Positions 8,126-16,506 of a stretch of 41,758 nucleotides of DNA are shown here, one piece after another. Position 1 is the first letter of the stretch, and each line of letters opens with the position of its first letter. Made by a program: the position numbers and the translations under genes. This stretch comes from Glycomyces sp. YM15 (GTDB lineage: Bacteria; Actinomycetota; Actinomycetes; Mycobacteriales; Micromonosporaceae). Under the pieces are notes generated by a model. That model searched no databases. It saw nothing but the letters and a program-made list of their open reading frames with translations, and was not told the origin of the DNA. The stretch lies in contig NZ_JAERMK010000003.1 of assembly GCF_016918015.1 (NCBI RefSeq), forward strand, positions 267,261-309,018, read 5' to 3'.

Positions 8126-9922
8126 TCATCGTCGCAGCTTTGCGCGCACCGTTGCCTGGAGCGACGCCGTTTCAGTGACGCGGAATACCAGGCAGGCCGC
8201 GAAGTACACGCCCAGCAGCGCCAGCCCGAGGACGATCGACGAGGCGAACTGCCCCAGTTTCGCCATGGCCCCGTCGACCGGCAGGTCGGGCCAGAGCAGC
8301 CATCCCCCGTACGCGACCGCGCCCGCGATGACGGCCGCCGCACCCGTGCGGACCAGGCCGTTCGCCGTCTTGCGCATGTCGAGCAGCCCGATCCGCTTGC
8401 GCAGCAAGCTCATCGAGAGCAGCAGGCTCACCAGGTAGGAGACGCCGTTGGAGGCGAACAGTCCGACCACGACCCACTGGGCGGGCAGGAACGCGAACGC
8501 CAGGAGGTACCCGCCGATGCGGAACGCGATCACCGGCAGGTTGAACAACGCCACGGTGCGCGTGTCCGTCTGCGCGTAGAACGCGTAGATCTGCAGCTGG
8601 CTGACCGAGAACGGCAGCAGCACCAGCCCGGCCATGAGCAGCACCTGCCCGGTGGCGACGGCCTCGGCAGGCGTGTAGGCGCCCCACTGGAAGATCATCA
8701 AGGCGATCGGCTCGTGCAGCGCGACGAACGCCGCCGCGATCGGCACCAGCAGGAACGACGCGAGCCGGATGCCCGAAGAGAGGTGTCCGGCGAGCTCGGG
8801 CCAGCGCCGGTCGTCGGCCGCGCGGGTCATGCGCGGCATGAGCGCGGTGATGACGGAGACCGCGACGATGCCGTGCGCCATCATCATCATCAGGTACGCG
8901 TTGTTGTAGACCGTGACACCGGGGACGAACACCTCGCTGTCGACGTCGGTCGCGGCGTTGGCGACCTTGATGACCGCCATGACCGCGATCTGGTTGGCGG
9001 CCACGAACAGCAGCGTCCAGGCGGCAAGGTGGCCGATCGTGCGCAGCGGCAGGCTGCGGAAGTCGAAGCGCAGCCGCCAGCGGAACCCGGCTCTGCGCAG
9101 GGCCGGGGCGAGGCAGAGCACCTGGATGACGACGCCGGCGGTGGTGCCCGCGCCGAGGAGCACGATCATGCCGGTCGCCACCTGGTCGGCGCTGTCGAAC
9201 AGGCGCCCTGTGGTGGTGCTGACTTCGGCGTCGCGGGTGTAGATCACGTAGAAGGCCGCGGCGACGGTGATGACGACGAGGTTGTTGATGATCGGCACCC
9301 ACATGGGGGCGCCGAAGTGCTCGCGGGAGTTGAGGACGCCGGAGAGGACCGCGAAGAGCCCGTAGAGGAGCAGGGCCGGGAGCATGTAGTAGGAGAACTG
9401 GGTGACGAGGTCGCGTTGCTCCGGGTTCGCCATGAACAGGGAGATGAGGGGCGCGCAGAGGGTGACGAGGATCGCGGCGACGCCGAGGACGAGCGTCGCG
9501 AGGGTGAGGAGGCGCTGGGCGAAGGCGTCGCCGCCGTCGGGGTCGTTCTTGTGGGCTTTGACGAACAGCGGCATGATGATGCTCGCGAACACGCCGCCGA
9601 GGACGAGCTCGTAGATCATCTGGGGGAAGTACTGCGCGGTCGTGTACGAGTTGCCGAGGAGTCCCGCGCCGATGGCGGCGGAGATGGCGACGGTGCGGCC
9701 GAAGCCGGTGACGCGGGAGACGAGGGAGCCCGCGCCCATGAGGAGACTGGAGCGGACCACGTTCTTGCCCTGCGGCTGCGGCTGCGGCGCCGGAGGGACC
9801 GGCGCGCCGATGGGGGCGTAGCCGTTGCCGGTCTGAGGATAGTTCGGAGGGGTTCCGTAGGGGCCTCGGACGGGCCCAGACGGCGAGTGCCCGGGACCCG
9901 GTCTCGCGCTAGGTTCGGCCAT
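8126..9922 (-). CDS. murJ: lipid II flippase MurJ (MviN family)
   Basis: A 598-residue polytopic membrane protein of the MOP superfamily, about 14 hydrophobic segments, that moves lipid II across the membrane for peptidoglycan synthesis. The opening SSLLMGAGSLVSRVTGFGRT (about residues 56-75) is the typical MviN signature. An approximately 50-residue Pro/Gly-rich cytoplasmic tail precedes it, as often seen in actinobacteria. No kinase domain is fused at the C-terminus, which ends at AKLRR. The ATG at 9922 was chosen because the family core begins shortly after and because only 30 bases separate it from divergent pcnA. The following pseudokinase is probably its regulator. Confidence 0.92.
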   Translation of the reverse strand: MAEPSARPGPGHSPSGPVRGPYGTPPNYPQTGNGYAPIGAPVPPAPQPQPQGKNVVRSSLLMGAGSLVSRVTGFGRTVAISAAIGAGLLGNSYTTAQYFPQMIYELVLGGVFASIIMPLFVKAHKNDPDGGDAFAQRLLTLATLVLGVAAILVTLCAPLISLFMANPEQRDLVTQFSYYMLPALLLYGLFAVLSGVLNSREHFGAPMWVPIINNLVVITVAAAFYVIYTRDAEVSTTTGRLFDSADQVATGMIVLLGAGTTAGVVIQVLCLAPALRRAGFRWRLRFDFRSLPLRTIGHLAAWTLLFVAANQIAVMAVIKVANAATDVDSEVFVPGVTVYNNAYLMMMMAHGIVAVSVITALMPRMTRAADDRRWPELAGHLSSGIRLASFLLVPIAAAFVALHEPIALMIFQWGAYTPAEAVATGQVLLMAGLVLLPFSVSQLQIYAFYAQTDTRTVALFNLPVIAFRIGGYLLAFAFLPAQWVVVGLFASNGVSYLVSLLLSMSLLRKRIGLLDMRKTANGLVRTGAAAVIAGAVAYGGWLLWPDLPVDGAMAKLGQFASSIVLGLALLGVYFAACLVFRVTETASLQATVRAKLRR

Positions 9923-9937
9923 TCTCGCACTCTCCGC

Positions 9938-9943
9938 TAAGCT
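9938..9943 (+). promoter_or_regulatory. probable -10 box of pcnA
   Basis: TAAGCT matches TANNNT and lies nine bases before the ATG at 9953 in the 30-base gap shared with murJ, giving a leader of at most a few bases. A -35 hexamer is not clear. Confidence 0.4.
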
Positions 9944-9952
9944 TGCCCGGCG

Positions 9953-11377
9953 ATGTCTGACAACAGTAGCGGTAAGGAAATCACGGTCCCGCCCATAGCC
10001 GATGATCTGGGTCGGGTGTTCGCGGACGGCGGCTACGAGCTGCACCTGGTCGGCGGCCCGGTCCGGGACGCGGTGCTGCGCCGCACCGTGAGCGACCTCG
10101 ATTTCACGACGGACGCCCGTCCGGAGTCGACGGAGGCGATCCTGCGGGCGCACTGTTCGACGGTGTGGACGACGGGAGCGGACTTCGGGACCATCGGGGG
10201 GTTGTTCCGGGGCGAGCAGGTCGAGGTGACGACGTTCCGCGCGGACGCGTACGACCGGGTGGGCCGCCATCCGATCGTCCAGTACGGGGACAACCTCGTC
10301 GACGACCTGGAGCGCCGCGACTTCACGGTGAACGCGATGGCGGTCTCGCTGCCGGGGCACGAGTTCACCGACCCGTTCGGCGGCTTGGCGGACCTCGCCC
10401 GCCAGACGATCCGCACGCCGGCGTCGCCCGAGTCGTCGTTCGCCGACGACCCGCTGCGGATGCTGCGGGCCGCGCGGTTCGCGGCGCAGCTGGGCTTCGG
10501 GATCGACCCCGAGACGCTGGACGCGATGCGCCGCATGGCGCCCGAGCTGGGCCGGATCACCGCCGAGCGGATCCGGGACGAGCTCGTGAAGCTCATCATG
10601 GCGCCCGACCCGGTGGTGGGCCTGCGCATCCTGGTCGACACCGGCCTGGCGGAGCAGTTCCTGCCGGAGCTGCCCGCGCTGCGCATGGAGATCGACGAGC
10701 ACGCCCAGCACAAGGATGTCTACGAGCATTCGCTGCAGGTGCTGCGCAACGCGATCGGGCTCGAACAGCACGGCCCGGACCTGCTGCTGCGGCTCGCGGC
10801 GCTGCTGCACGACATCGGCAAGCCGGAGACCAAGGACGTGGTCCCGGGCGGCGGCGTCACCTTCCACCACCACGATGTGGCCGGGGCCCGCCTGGCGCGC
10901 AGGCGGATGCGGGAGCTGCGGTTCCCGAAGTCCGATGTGCAGGCCGTTTCGCTGCTCATCAGCCTCCACCTGCGCTTCTACGGCTACGGCGACGCCGGCT
11001 GGAGCGACTCTGCCGTGCGCCGGTACGTGACCGACGCGGGCGCGCAGCTCGACCGGCTGCACCTGCTGGTGCGATCGGACTGCACGACCCGCAACCGCCG
11101 CAAGGCCGAGCGGCTGCGCCGCGACTACGACGCGTTCGAGGACCGGATCGCGCGCATCCGCGCCGAGGAGGACCTGCGCGCGGTGCGCCCGGACCTCGAC
11201 GGCAACGCGATCATGGAGCTGCTGGGCCTGCCGCCCGGCCCCGAGGTGGGCCGGGCGTGGGCGTACCTCAAGGAGCTTCGGCTGGAGCGGGGCCCGATGC
11301 CTCGCGAGGAAGCGGAGTCGGAGCTGCGGGCTTGGGCCGCAAGGGAAGGCGTCGTACCGCGTCCATCCGCGGAATGA
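9953..11377 (+). CDS. pcnA: CCA tRNA nucleotidyltransferase
   Basis: A 474-residue class II nucleotidyltransferase that adds or repairs the CCA end of tRNAs. The head domain has LVGGPVRDAVLRR (near residue 32), the metal-binding SDLDFTTDA (DxD, near 47-55), and ERRDFTVNAMAV (near 120). The poly(A)-polymerase-like RNA-binding helices follow, then an HD domain with LLHDIGKPET (near 283) and FHHHDVAGA. The fused HD domain is typical of the actinobacterial protein. The tRNA-Leu in this window lacks an encoded CCA and so depends on such an enzyme. The last 110 bases overlap the 3' end of the convergent gene at 11268-12800. Confidence 0.95.
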   Translation: MSDNSSGKEITVPPIADDLGRVFADGGYELHLVGGPVRDAVLRRTVSDLDFTTDARPESTEAILRAHCSTVWTTGADFGTIGGLFRGEQVEVTTFRADAYDRVGRHPIVQYGDNLVDDLERRDFTVNAMAVSLPGHEFTDPFGGLADLARQTIRTPASPESSFADDPLRMLRAARFAAQLGFGIDPETLDAMRRMAPELGRITAERIRDELVKLIMAPDPVVGLRILVDTGLAEQFLPELPALRMEIDEHAQHKDVYEHSLQVLRNAIGLEQHGPDLLLRLAALLHDIGKPETKDVVPGGGVTFHHHDVAGARLARRRMRELRFPKSDVQAVSLLISLHLRFYGYGDAGWSDSAVRRYVTDAGAQLDRLHLLVRSDCTTRNRRKAERLRRDYDAFEDRIARIRAEEDLRAVRPDLDGNAIMELLGLPPGPEVGRAWAYLKELRLERGPMPREEAESELRAWAAREGVVPRPSAE

Positions 11378-12800
11378 GGATCTCCTGCACGACGAGGGCG
11401 CACATCACGGCGACCATGATCCAGCGTGACGCGGCGGCGGTGAGGAACAGCCATTCGGCGATGCCGCGGTCCTCCCCTTCGGCGGAGACCTGCAGCATCT
11501 TGCCGTAGAACGAGAAGAAGTAGAACAGTTCGGCGGCCTGCCAGAGCAGGAACGCGCCCCACTTGGGGCGGGCGAGGACCACGAGCGGCAGGAGCCACAG
11601 CACGTACTGCTGCGACCAGACCTTGCCGAAGAGCAGGAAAGCGGCCACGACGAGGAAGCACAGCTGCGCGAGGCGCGGCATGAGGTCGTCGGCGGTCGCG
11701 ACGCCGCGCAGCCCGGGAACGCCGGGGCGGCGGCCCGCGAAGCACCCGAGCAGCGCGATCCCGATGCAGGACAGGGCGAACAGAACCAGGTAGAGGTCGT
11801 TGACGAACTCGGAGTCCCAGAGCCTCTCCCAGCCGGTGACGCCGCGCAGGACGTACCAGCCGGTGCCCCAGTCGACGGGGCGTTCGGAGTTGAGCTCGAA
11901 GAACCGCATCCACGAGTCGCGCCAGAAGTAGGCGACGGGAGCGTTGATGACGGCCCACACGACCGCGGCGGTCGCGGTCGCCTGCAGCGCGGGCAGGAGT
12001 TTGCGCTGGCGCAGGGCGAGGACCAGGAGCGGGCCGATGAACAGGAGCGCGTAGAACTTCGCGGCCACGGCGAGGCCGAGGAACAGTCCGGCCATGATCG
12101 GGCGGCTGCGCTGCCAGTACAGGAAGAACGGCATCGACAGGGCGATCGCGAACAGGTCCCAGTTCACGGTGGCGGTGACGAGGACGACCGGCGCGGCGGC
12201 GAGCATCATCGCGTCCCATGGCCGTGAGGGCCGGGAGTGGACGAGCGCCGGGTCGGGGTTGGGGCCGGGGAGGTCGGTGCGGCGGTTGTCCTCGCGGATC
12301 CTGTGGAGGATCGCGATGGCGGCGGCGCCGCAGATGAAGAGCACGATCGCGTTGAGGTGGTAGAAGATCGGGCCGCCGTCGGTGCCGAAGACGTTGCCGA
12401 TGCGGTAGGCGATCTGCCCGAGGATCCCCATGAACCATCCGGTCAGTACCGGGTATTCGACCGGGTGGTCACGGTAGGGGACGGCGCCTTCGTTGAGTCT
12501 CTCGGCTCCCCACAGCGCGCGGATGTCGGTGTAGCAGGCGTTCGTGTACTGCGACCAGTCGGTCCAGCCGCCCGCCGCGCACGGGTACTTCTGCAGCCAG
12601 TTGACCGCGAAGGCGATGAGTCCGGTGAGGAGGATGACGCGGACCGGCGTCCAGTAGCGGCGCCGCGGCGGGTCGACGGCGTGGTCGCCGAGGGGTCCGC
12701 CGATGAGGCCGGAGGCGATGCGGGCGATGCGGTCGGTGAGGGTGGGGGCGACCGGGGGGCGTTCGACCGGACGCGGCTGCTCAGTGAAAGACGGCGGCAT
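11268..12800 (-). CDS. GT87-type (DUF2029) membrane glycosyltransferase-like protein
   Basis: A 510-residue integral membrane protein with about 10-12 hydrophobic segments. After a Pro-rich cytoplasmic tail (1-50) comes a first helix near 54-70, an extracytoplasmic loop with YTNACYTDIRALWGAERL (about 85-105) and PYRDHPVEYPVLTG, a pattern typical of GT-C mannosyl/arabinosyltransferases of the GT87 group (acidic residues before the second helix). Donor would be a polyprenyl-phosphate sugar; acceptor unknown. It lies 63 bases downstream of the PBP gene on the same strand, as in many actinobacteria near pcnA. The C-terminal 36 residues, Pro/Ala-rich, are encoded within DNA that also codes for the pcnA C-terminus. 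An inverted repeat covers its start codon. Confidence 0.8.
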   Translation of the reverse strand: MPPSFTEQPRPVERPPVAPTLTDRIARIASGLIGGPLGDHAVDPPRRRYWTPVRVILLTGLIAFAVNWLQKYPCAAGGWTDWSQYTNACYTDIRALWGAERLNEGAVPYRDHPVEYPVLTGWFMGILGQIAYRIGNVFGTDGGPIFYHLNAIVLFICGAAAIAILHRIREDNRRTDLPGPNPDPALVHSRPSRPWDAMMLAAAPVVLVTATVNWDLFAIALSMPFFLYWQRSRPIMAGLFLGLAVAAKFYALLFIGPLLVLALRQRKLLPALQATATAAVVWAVINAPVAYFWRDSWMRFFELNSERPVDWGTGWYVLRGVTGWERLWDSEFVNDLYLVLFALSCIGIALLGCFAGRRPGVPGLRGVATADDLMPRLAQLCFLVVAAFLLFGKVWSQQYVLWLLPLVVLARPKWGAFLLWQAAELFYFFSFYGKMLQVSAEGEDRGIAEWLFLTAAASRWIMVAVMCALVVQEILIPRMDAVRRLPLRPKPAAPTPLPREASGPAPAEAP

Positions 12801-12820
12801 GGGCCCTATTGTGGCCCATG
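12798..12820. repeat. inverted repeat over the start codon of the GT87 gene
   Basis: Perfect 8-bp arms CATGGGCC (12798-12805) and GGCCCATG (12813-12820) with a 7-base loop. In the transcript from the PBP gene the hairpin would sequester the GT87 start codon. It could be a weak terminator, a translational control or a DNA-binding site. Confidence 0.7.
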
Positions 12821-12863
12821 CCGCCGTCCCGGCGCTATCGGCGGTTCGCCGCGTTACCGCGGG

Positions 12864-15800
12864 TCAACCGTTGCCGTTGCCGTTGCCGCCTGCTTCTGGA
12901 CTCGAGCTCGACTCTGGGTCGGGCGATGTGGACTCCTCGTTGCAGCTCGGGGGCGGGATGAATCCGCCGCATTCGTCCGTGCCGCCGGACTCGCCGTCGG
13001 TGGGTTCCTCGGTGGTCGTCGGCTCGCCCTCGCCAGGGGTGGTCTCGCATTCCTGGTCGTTCCCGCCGCCGTTGTTGCCGTCCTCGCAGGTCTCTTCGTC
13101 TTCTTCTTCCGGTGTGCCGCAGGCGGTGTCCTCGGGGTTCGCGGCGCAGTACGCGCCCTCCGGGTTGAAACCGGCGTTCTCGAGGTCCCAGGTGTTGGCG
13201 GAACCGTACTTCGCGGGATCTTCCCAGTCGATCGGCTTCCAGTCGTCGTCGCCGTCCTTGGCGTCGATGATGAGGTTCATCGCGTCCAACCAGACCGGGT
13301 AGGCGGTGTTTCCACCGAACACGCCTTCAAAGCTGCCGTCGGGGCCGGCGATCGGGGCCGACTCAGAGGAGAGGTTGCCGACCCAGGACGCGATCGCCAG
13401 CTGCTTGATCGCGCCGACGTACCAGGCGTGGGCGTTCCAGCCGGACGGGTACTTGTTGCCGTCCTCGTCCTCGCCGGTGGCCTCCCAGGTACCGGTCTTG
13501 CCGAAGTAGTCGCGCTCGAGTTCCTCGCCGACCGTGCTCTCGCCCTTGATCTCCGAGCCGATCCACTGCAGGTCGCGGGCGACCTCGGGCTTGATGGCCT
13601 GGCCCTCGTTGAGATCCCGCACCGGTTCGATCTCCTGGCCGTCGTTGTTGAAGACCCTTTCGACGTAGTGGGTCTCGTGGTAGTAGCCGTCGTTCGCGAT
13701 GGTGGCGTACATGGCCGCCATGTCGCGGACGCTGGTCGGGTACTGGCCGAACGAGAGGTGGTAGTAGAACGGGTCGGTCTCGCCGTTGGCGCCGACCTCG
13801 CACGAGGTCGCCTCCGCGGCGGTGTCCTCGATGAACGCGCCGTCGAGATTGATCTCGGGGTTGCAGTCCTCGTCGACCTGGATGAGCGCCCAGTCGTCCC
13901 AGTTGCCCGAGGCGTTGGTGACGGGTTCGCCTTCGGCGTCGACGGCCTTGCCGTGCAGCGTGTACCTCGGGGTGTCCCCGCCGGTGATGGAGTAGTTGAC
14001 TATGACGTCGTGGTTTTCGCCGTTGTCGTCCTGAAGCGACCGGGTCTGGCTCATCTGGGTGAGCCCCATCTTGGCGGCGTACTGCAGGATCGCGTCAGCC
14101 CCGTACTCCTCGGCGATGGCGTACATCGGCGTGTTCTTGGAGTCGCGCACCGCGTCGGTGAGTTCGAGCTCGAGGTTCGGGTTGGACTGGCTGCCGTTGC
14201 GCAGCGTGCATTTCGGGTACTCGCCGCCGCCGATGCAATCCTCGGCGTCGTCGAGTTTGAGGCTCTCGAATTCCCGGGGCGAGCCGGCATTGAACCAGGA
14301 CTCGAAGGAGTCGCCGTTCTCGATGGCCGTAGCCGCGGTGATCATCTTCATGGTCGAGGAGGGTGGGTGCGGGGATTCGGCGCCGGCCTTGTCGACGCCG
14401 AACCCGTCGTCGCCGCCGTAGTAGCCGCGGACCGCGCCGGTCTGCGGGTCGATGGCGACCATGGCCGACATCATGTATCGCTTGTAGCTCTCGAGTGTGG
14501 CGTCCGGGTTGTCGTTCTTGAACTGCGCATAGCCCTCCTCGGACTCGACCGGGGCCGCCTCCGCTTCGGTCGCGACGGGATTGCCCTCGGAATCGACCCA
14601 CTCGCCGTCGTCGTTCCTCTGCTTCTCGACGCCGCCGCGTGAGCCCGTGGTGACCAGGGCGTTCTGGATCTCGCTGTCGATCGTCAGCTCGACCTTGTAG
14701 CCGCCGTTCTCGCCGTTCTCGCCGCCGAGCATCTCCGGAGTGATCCCGTACCGCTCCGCGAGCTCGGCGAAGACGTACCCGTCCTGCTCGTTGATGAGGA
14801 ACCCGAGGGGGGTGTTGCCGCCCCAGGAACCGCTCGCGTTGAACTTGTCGATCGGCGTCGGGTACTCGTACCCGTCGCGATCGGCCTGGGAGAGCTTCTC
14901 GGTCTCGACCAGGGCGCTCATCGCGAAGTTCCAGCGGCCTTTCGAGGCCTCCTCGTCGAAGTAGTCGCCGTTCTCGGGGCCGAAGTACGGGTCGTAGTAG
15001 CCGTTGGGGGACTTGACCTGCATGACGATGAACGCGGCCTGGCCGTAGTCGAGGTCCCCCAGGGGGACGTTGAAGTAGTTCTTCGCCGCCGCCTCGATGC
15101 CGTAGGCGCCGCGGCCGAAGTAGGCCACGTTGAGGTAGGCGGTGATGATCTCCTTCTTGGAGTACTTGTTCTCCATCTGGATCGCCAGGGCCGCTTCGCG
15201 GGCCTTGCGGTCGTAGGAGATCTGGTCGCGGGCCTCGAGGTAGATGCCCGCGTACTGCTGGGTGATGGTCGAGGCGCCCTGCATGTCGCCGCCGGTGAGG
15301 TTGTTGACGAGCGCGCCCGCGGTGCGGGTGAAGTCGACGCCGCCGTGGTCCCAGAACTTGCGGTCCTCCAACGCCACCAGGGCGTCGGTGACCGTCTTGG
15401 GAATGTCCTCTTCCTTCGCCTGCATGCGGAGGGTGTCGCCGAACGCGCCGACCTGGGTGGTGCCGTCGGCGAGGTAGAAGGAGGAGGACTCGCCGTCGCG
15501 GGCGAGGCCGGTGAGCGGCGGCGTGTCCTGGAAGTAGTAGACGCCGACCACGGTGATGGAGGCGATGCCGATGACGCCGAGGGCGATCATCGCGGCGAGC
15601 ATCTTGCGGCCGATGCGCTTGCGCTTCTTCTTGCCGCCCTCGCCTTCGAGGTCGCGCTTGTTCCTCGGGCCGGCGCGGCGGGTGCCGGTCACGCTGGCGC
15701 GGCCGGTGCCCTCGCCGGGACCGGCCGGGCTGACGGGCCGGACTGAGGCGGAGCCGACGGAGGCCGATCCCACGGAAGCGGAACCGACCGAGGCGGAGCC

Positions 15801-16163
15801 GACGCTCGCCCGGCCGGTGCGGCCGGGGCCGCCGACCGAGGCGCTGCCGCCGACGGAGGCGGAGCCGGTGGGGCGGCCGCCCACGGCTGCGCTTCCGGAC
15901 GTGCCGCGTCCCGGCGGGACCGAGCCGCGGCCGACCGAGGCGCTGCCGACCGAGGCGCTGCCCGAGGCAGGCGTGCCGTACGGCTGCTGGCGCGGACGCG
16001 GGGCCTGGCCGTGGCCGCCCTGCTGCGCGCCGCCCCAGCCGTAGTCGCTCTGGCGGTCACCGGAACCGGCGTTGCCATAGGCGCGGCCGTCCGGTCGTCC
16101 GCCTTGGCCCTGGGGCCTGCCGTCCTCGGGGGGCGGGGCGGGACGATAACCGTAGTCGCTCAT
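12864..16163 (-). CDS. bifunctional penicillin-binding protein (class A, PonA-type)
   Basis: A 1099-residue peptidoglycan synthase. An unusually long cytoplasmic tail (1-185) contains repeated SASVG units. One membrane helix spans about 187-210. The GT51 transglycosylase domain (about 245-420) has EDRKFWDHGGVD and ASTITQQY. The transpeptidase domain (about 560-890) shows STMK (active Ser603), SKN (675-677) and KTG (889-891). The C-terminal 110 residues are acidic, Gly/Asn/Thr-rich and hold several cysteines. Start: the ATG at 16163 is preferred over a TTG two codons upstream. It is divergent from padR and followed by the GT87-type gene. Overall order matches other class A PBPs. Confidence 0.95.
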   Translation of the reverse strand: MSDYGYRPAPPPEDGRPQGQGGRPDGRAYGNAGSGDRQSDYGWGGAQQGGHGQAPRPRQQPYGTPASGSASVGSASVGRGSVPPGRGTSGSAAVGGRPTGSASVGGSASVGGPGRTGRASVGSASVGSASVGSASVGSASVRPVSPAGPGEGTGRASVTGTRRAGPRNKRDLEGEGGKKKRKRIGRKMLAAMIALGVIGIASITVVGVYYFQDTPPLTGLARDGESSSFYLADGTTQVGAFGDTLRMQAKEEDIPKTVTDALVALEDRKFWDHGGVDFTRTAGALVNNLTGGDMQGASTITQQYAGIYLEARDQISYDRKAREAALAIQMENKYSKKEIITAYLNVAYFGRGAYGIEAAAKNYFNVPLGDLDYGQAAFIVMQVKSPNGYYDPYFGPENGDYFDEEASKGRWNFAMSALVETEKLSQADRDGYEYPTPIDKFNASGSWGGNTPLGFLINEQDGYVFAELAERYGITPEMLGGENGENGGYKVELTIDSEIQNALVTTGSRGGVEKQRNDDGEWVDSEGNPVATEAEAAPVESEEGYAQFKNDNPDATLESYKRYMMSAMVAIDPQTGAVRGYYGGDDGFGVDKAGAESPHPPSSTMKMITAATAIENGDSFESWFNAGSPREFESLKLDDAEDCIGGGEYPKCTLRNGSQSNPNLELELTDAVRDSKNTPMYAIAEEYGADAILQYAAKMGLTQMSQTRSLQDDNGENHDVIVNYSITGGDTPRYTLHGKAVDAEGEPVTNASGNWDDWALIQVDEDCNPEINLDGAFIEDTAAEATSCEVGANGETDPFYYHLSFGQYPTSVRDMAAMYATIANDGYYHETHYVERVFNNDGQEIEPVRDLNEGQAIKPEVARDLQWIGSEIKGESTVGEELERDYFGKTGTWEATGEDEDGNKYPSGWNAHAWYVGAIKQLAIASWVGNLSSESAPIAGPDGSFEGVFGGNTAYPVWLDAMNLIIDAKDGDDDWKPIDWEDPAKYGSANTWDLENAGFNPEGAYCAANPEDTACGTPEEEDEETCEDGNNGGGNDQECETTPGEGEPTTTEEPTDGESGGTDECGGFIPPPSCNEESTSPDPESSSSPEAGGNGNGNG
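15690..15965 (-). repeat. SASVG-encoding repeats in the PBP cytoplasmic tail
   Basis: Residues 67-158 of the PBP contain eight exact ASVG units plus variants (SAAVG, SASVR, RASVT). The densest run, residues 118-142 (15738-15812), is five consecutive 15-base units. Elsewhere units are spaced by Gly/Pro/Arg linkers. The tail lies on the cytoplasmic side, before the membrane helix. Confidence 0.85.
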
Positions 16164-16414
16164 GCTCAACCATCCACGTGCTGTGTAACCCAGGCATATT
16201 GCGGGTTTTGCCGGTCGGCCCGGTGCACCTGGCGCGCGCTGTCCCGAGGGGGACGCGCCCGGCGGACCGGCGGTCGCAAAGGTCTACTCCCGGCATGGGG
16301 GGTGGCCGGTCGTCTCGCAGTTTCGCACATCGAAATTGAGAGAACTCTGCTAGATCGCTCGGTGGGCCAGCTTATCGGATGACAAGCCCTCTGAACAGGG
16401 CGCGGACCCGTACC

Positions 16415-16443
16415 TTGACGTGATTTGCGCCTGCCGCTATGGT
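16415..16443 (+). promoter_or_regulatory. padR-ino1 promoter
   Basis: TTGACG (16415-16420) and TATGGT (16438-16443) are separated by 17 bases, a near-ideal housekeeping promoter. The predicted start at about 16450 coincides with the first base of the palindromic operator. Confidence 0.8.
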
Positions 16444-16449
16444 TAACCC

Positions 16450-16472
16450 TGATGTATCGGAGCGATACATCA
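16450..16472. promoter_or_regulatory. PadR operator (perfect palindrome)
   Basis: TGATGTATCG and CGATACATCA are perfect 10-bp inverted arms around a GAG spacer. The site begins at the predicted +1 and lies 34 bases before the padR start codon. ATGT/ACAT half sites within it agree with known PadR-family operators, so autorepression of padR-ino1 is likely. Confidence 0.8.
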
Positions 16473-16506
16473 GCGCGTTAGATCGCCGTGTGAGAGGAGG
16501 GACGCG

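Larger units (their letters stand above)
16164..16506. other. regulatory region between divergent PBP gene and padR
   Basis: The 343-base gap holds the padR promoter (16415-16443), its operator (16450-16472) and the padR ribosome-binding site (AGGAGGG near 16495). No convincing promoter for the PBP gene was found in 16170-16400, and no ORF there is supported. Confidence 0.6.

Noticed and set aside
6469..9940. Long plus-strand reading frames opposite the pseudokinase, murJ and sigM genes
   Set aside because: They are antisense shadows produced by GC-rich codon bias; their compositions are Arg/Gly/Val/Asp-rich without domains, while the minus-strand genes have clear motifs.
12237..14642. 801-codon plus-strand frame opposite the PBP and GT87 genes
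   Set aside because: Val/Gly/Asp/Arg-rich shadow without motifs; the minus strand encodes intact GT51 and transpeptidase motifs.
15690..15965. CRISPR-like array
   Set aside because: The 15-base units are in frame within the PBP gene and have no spacers of constant size.
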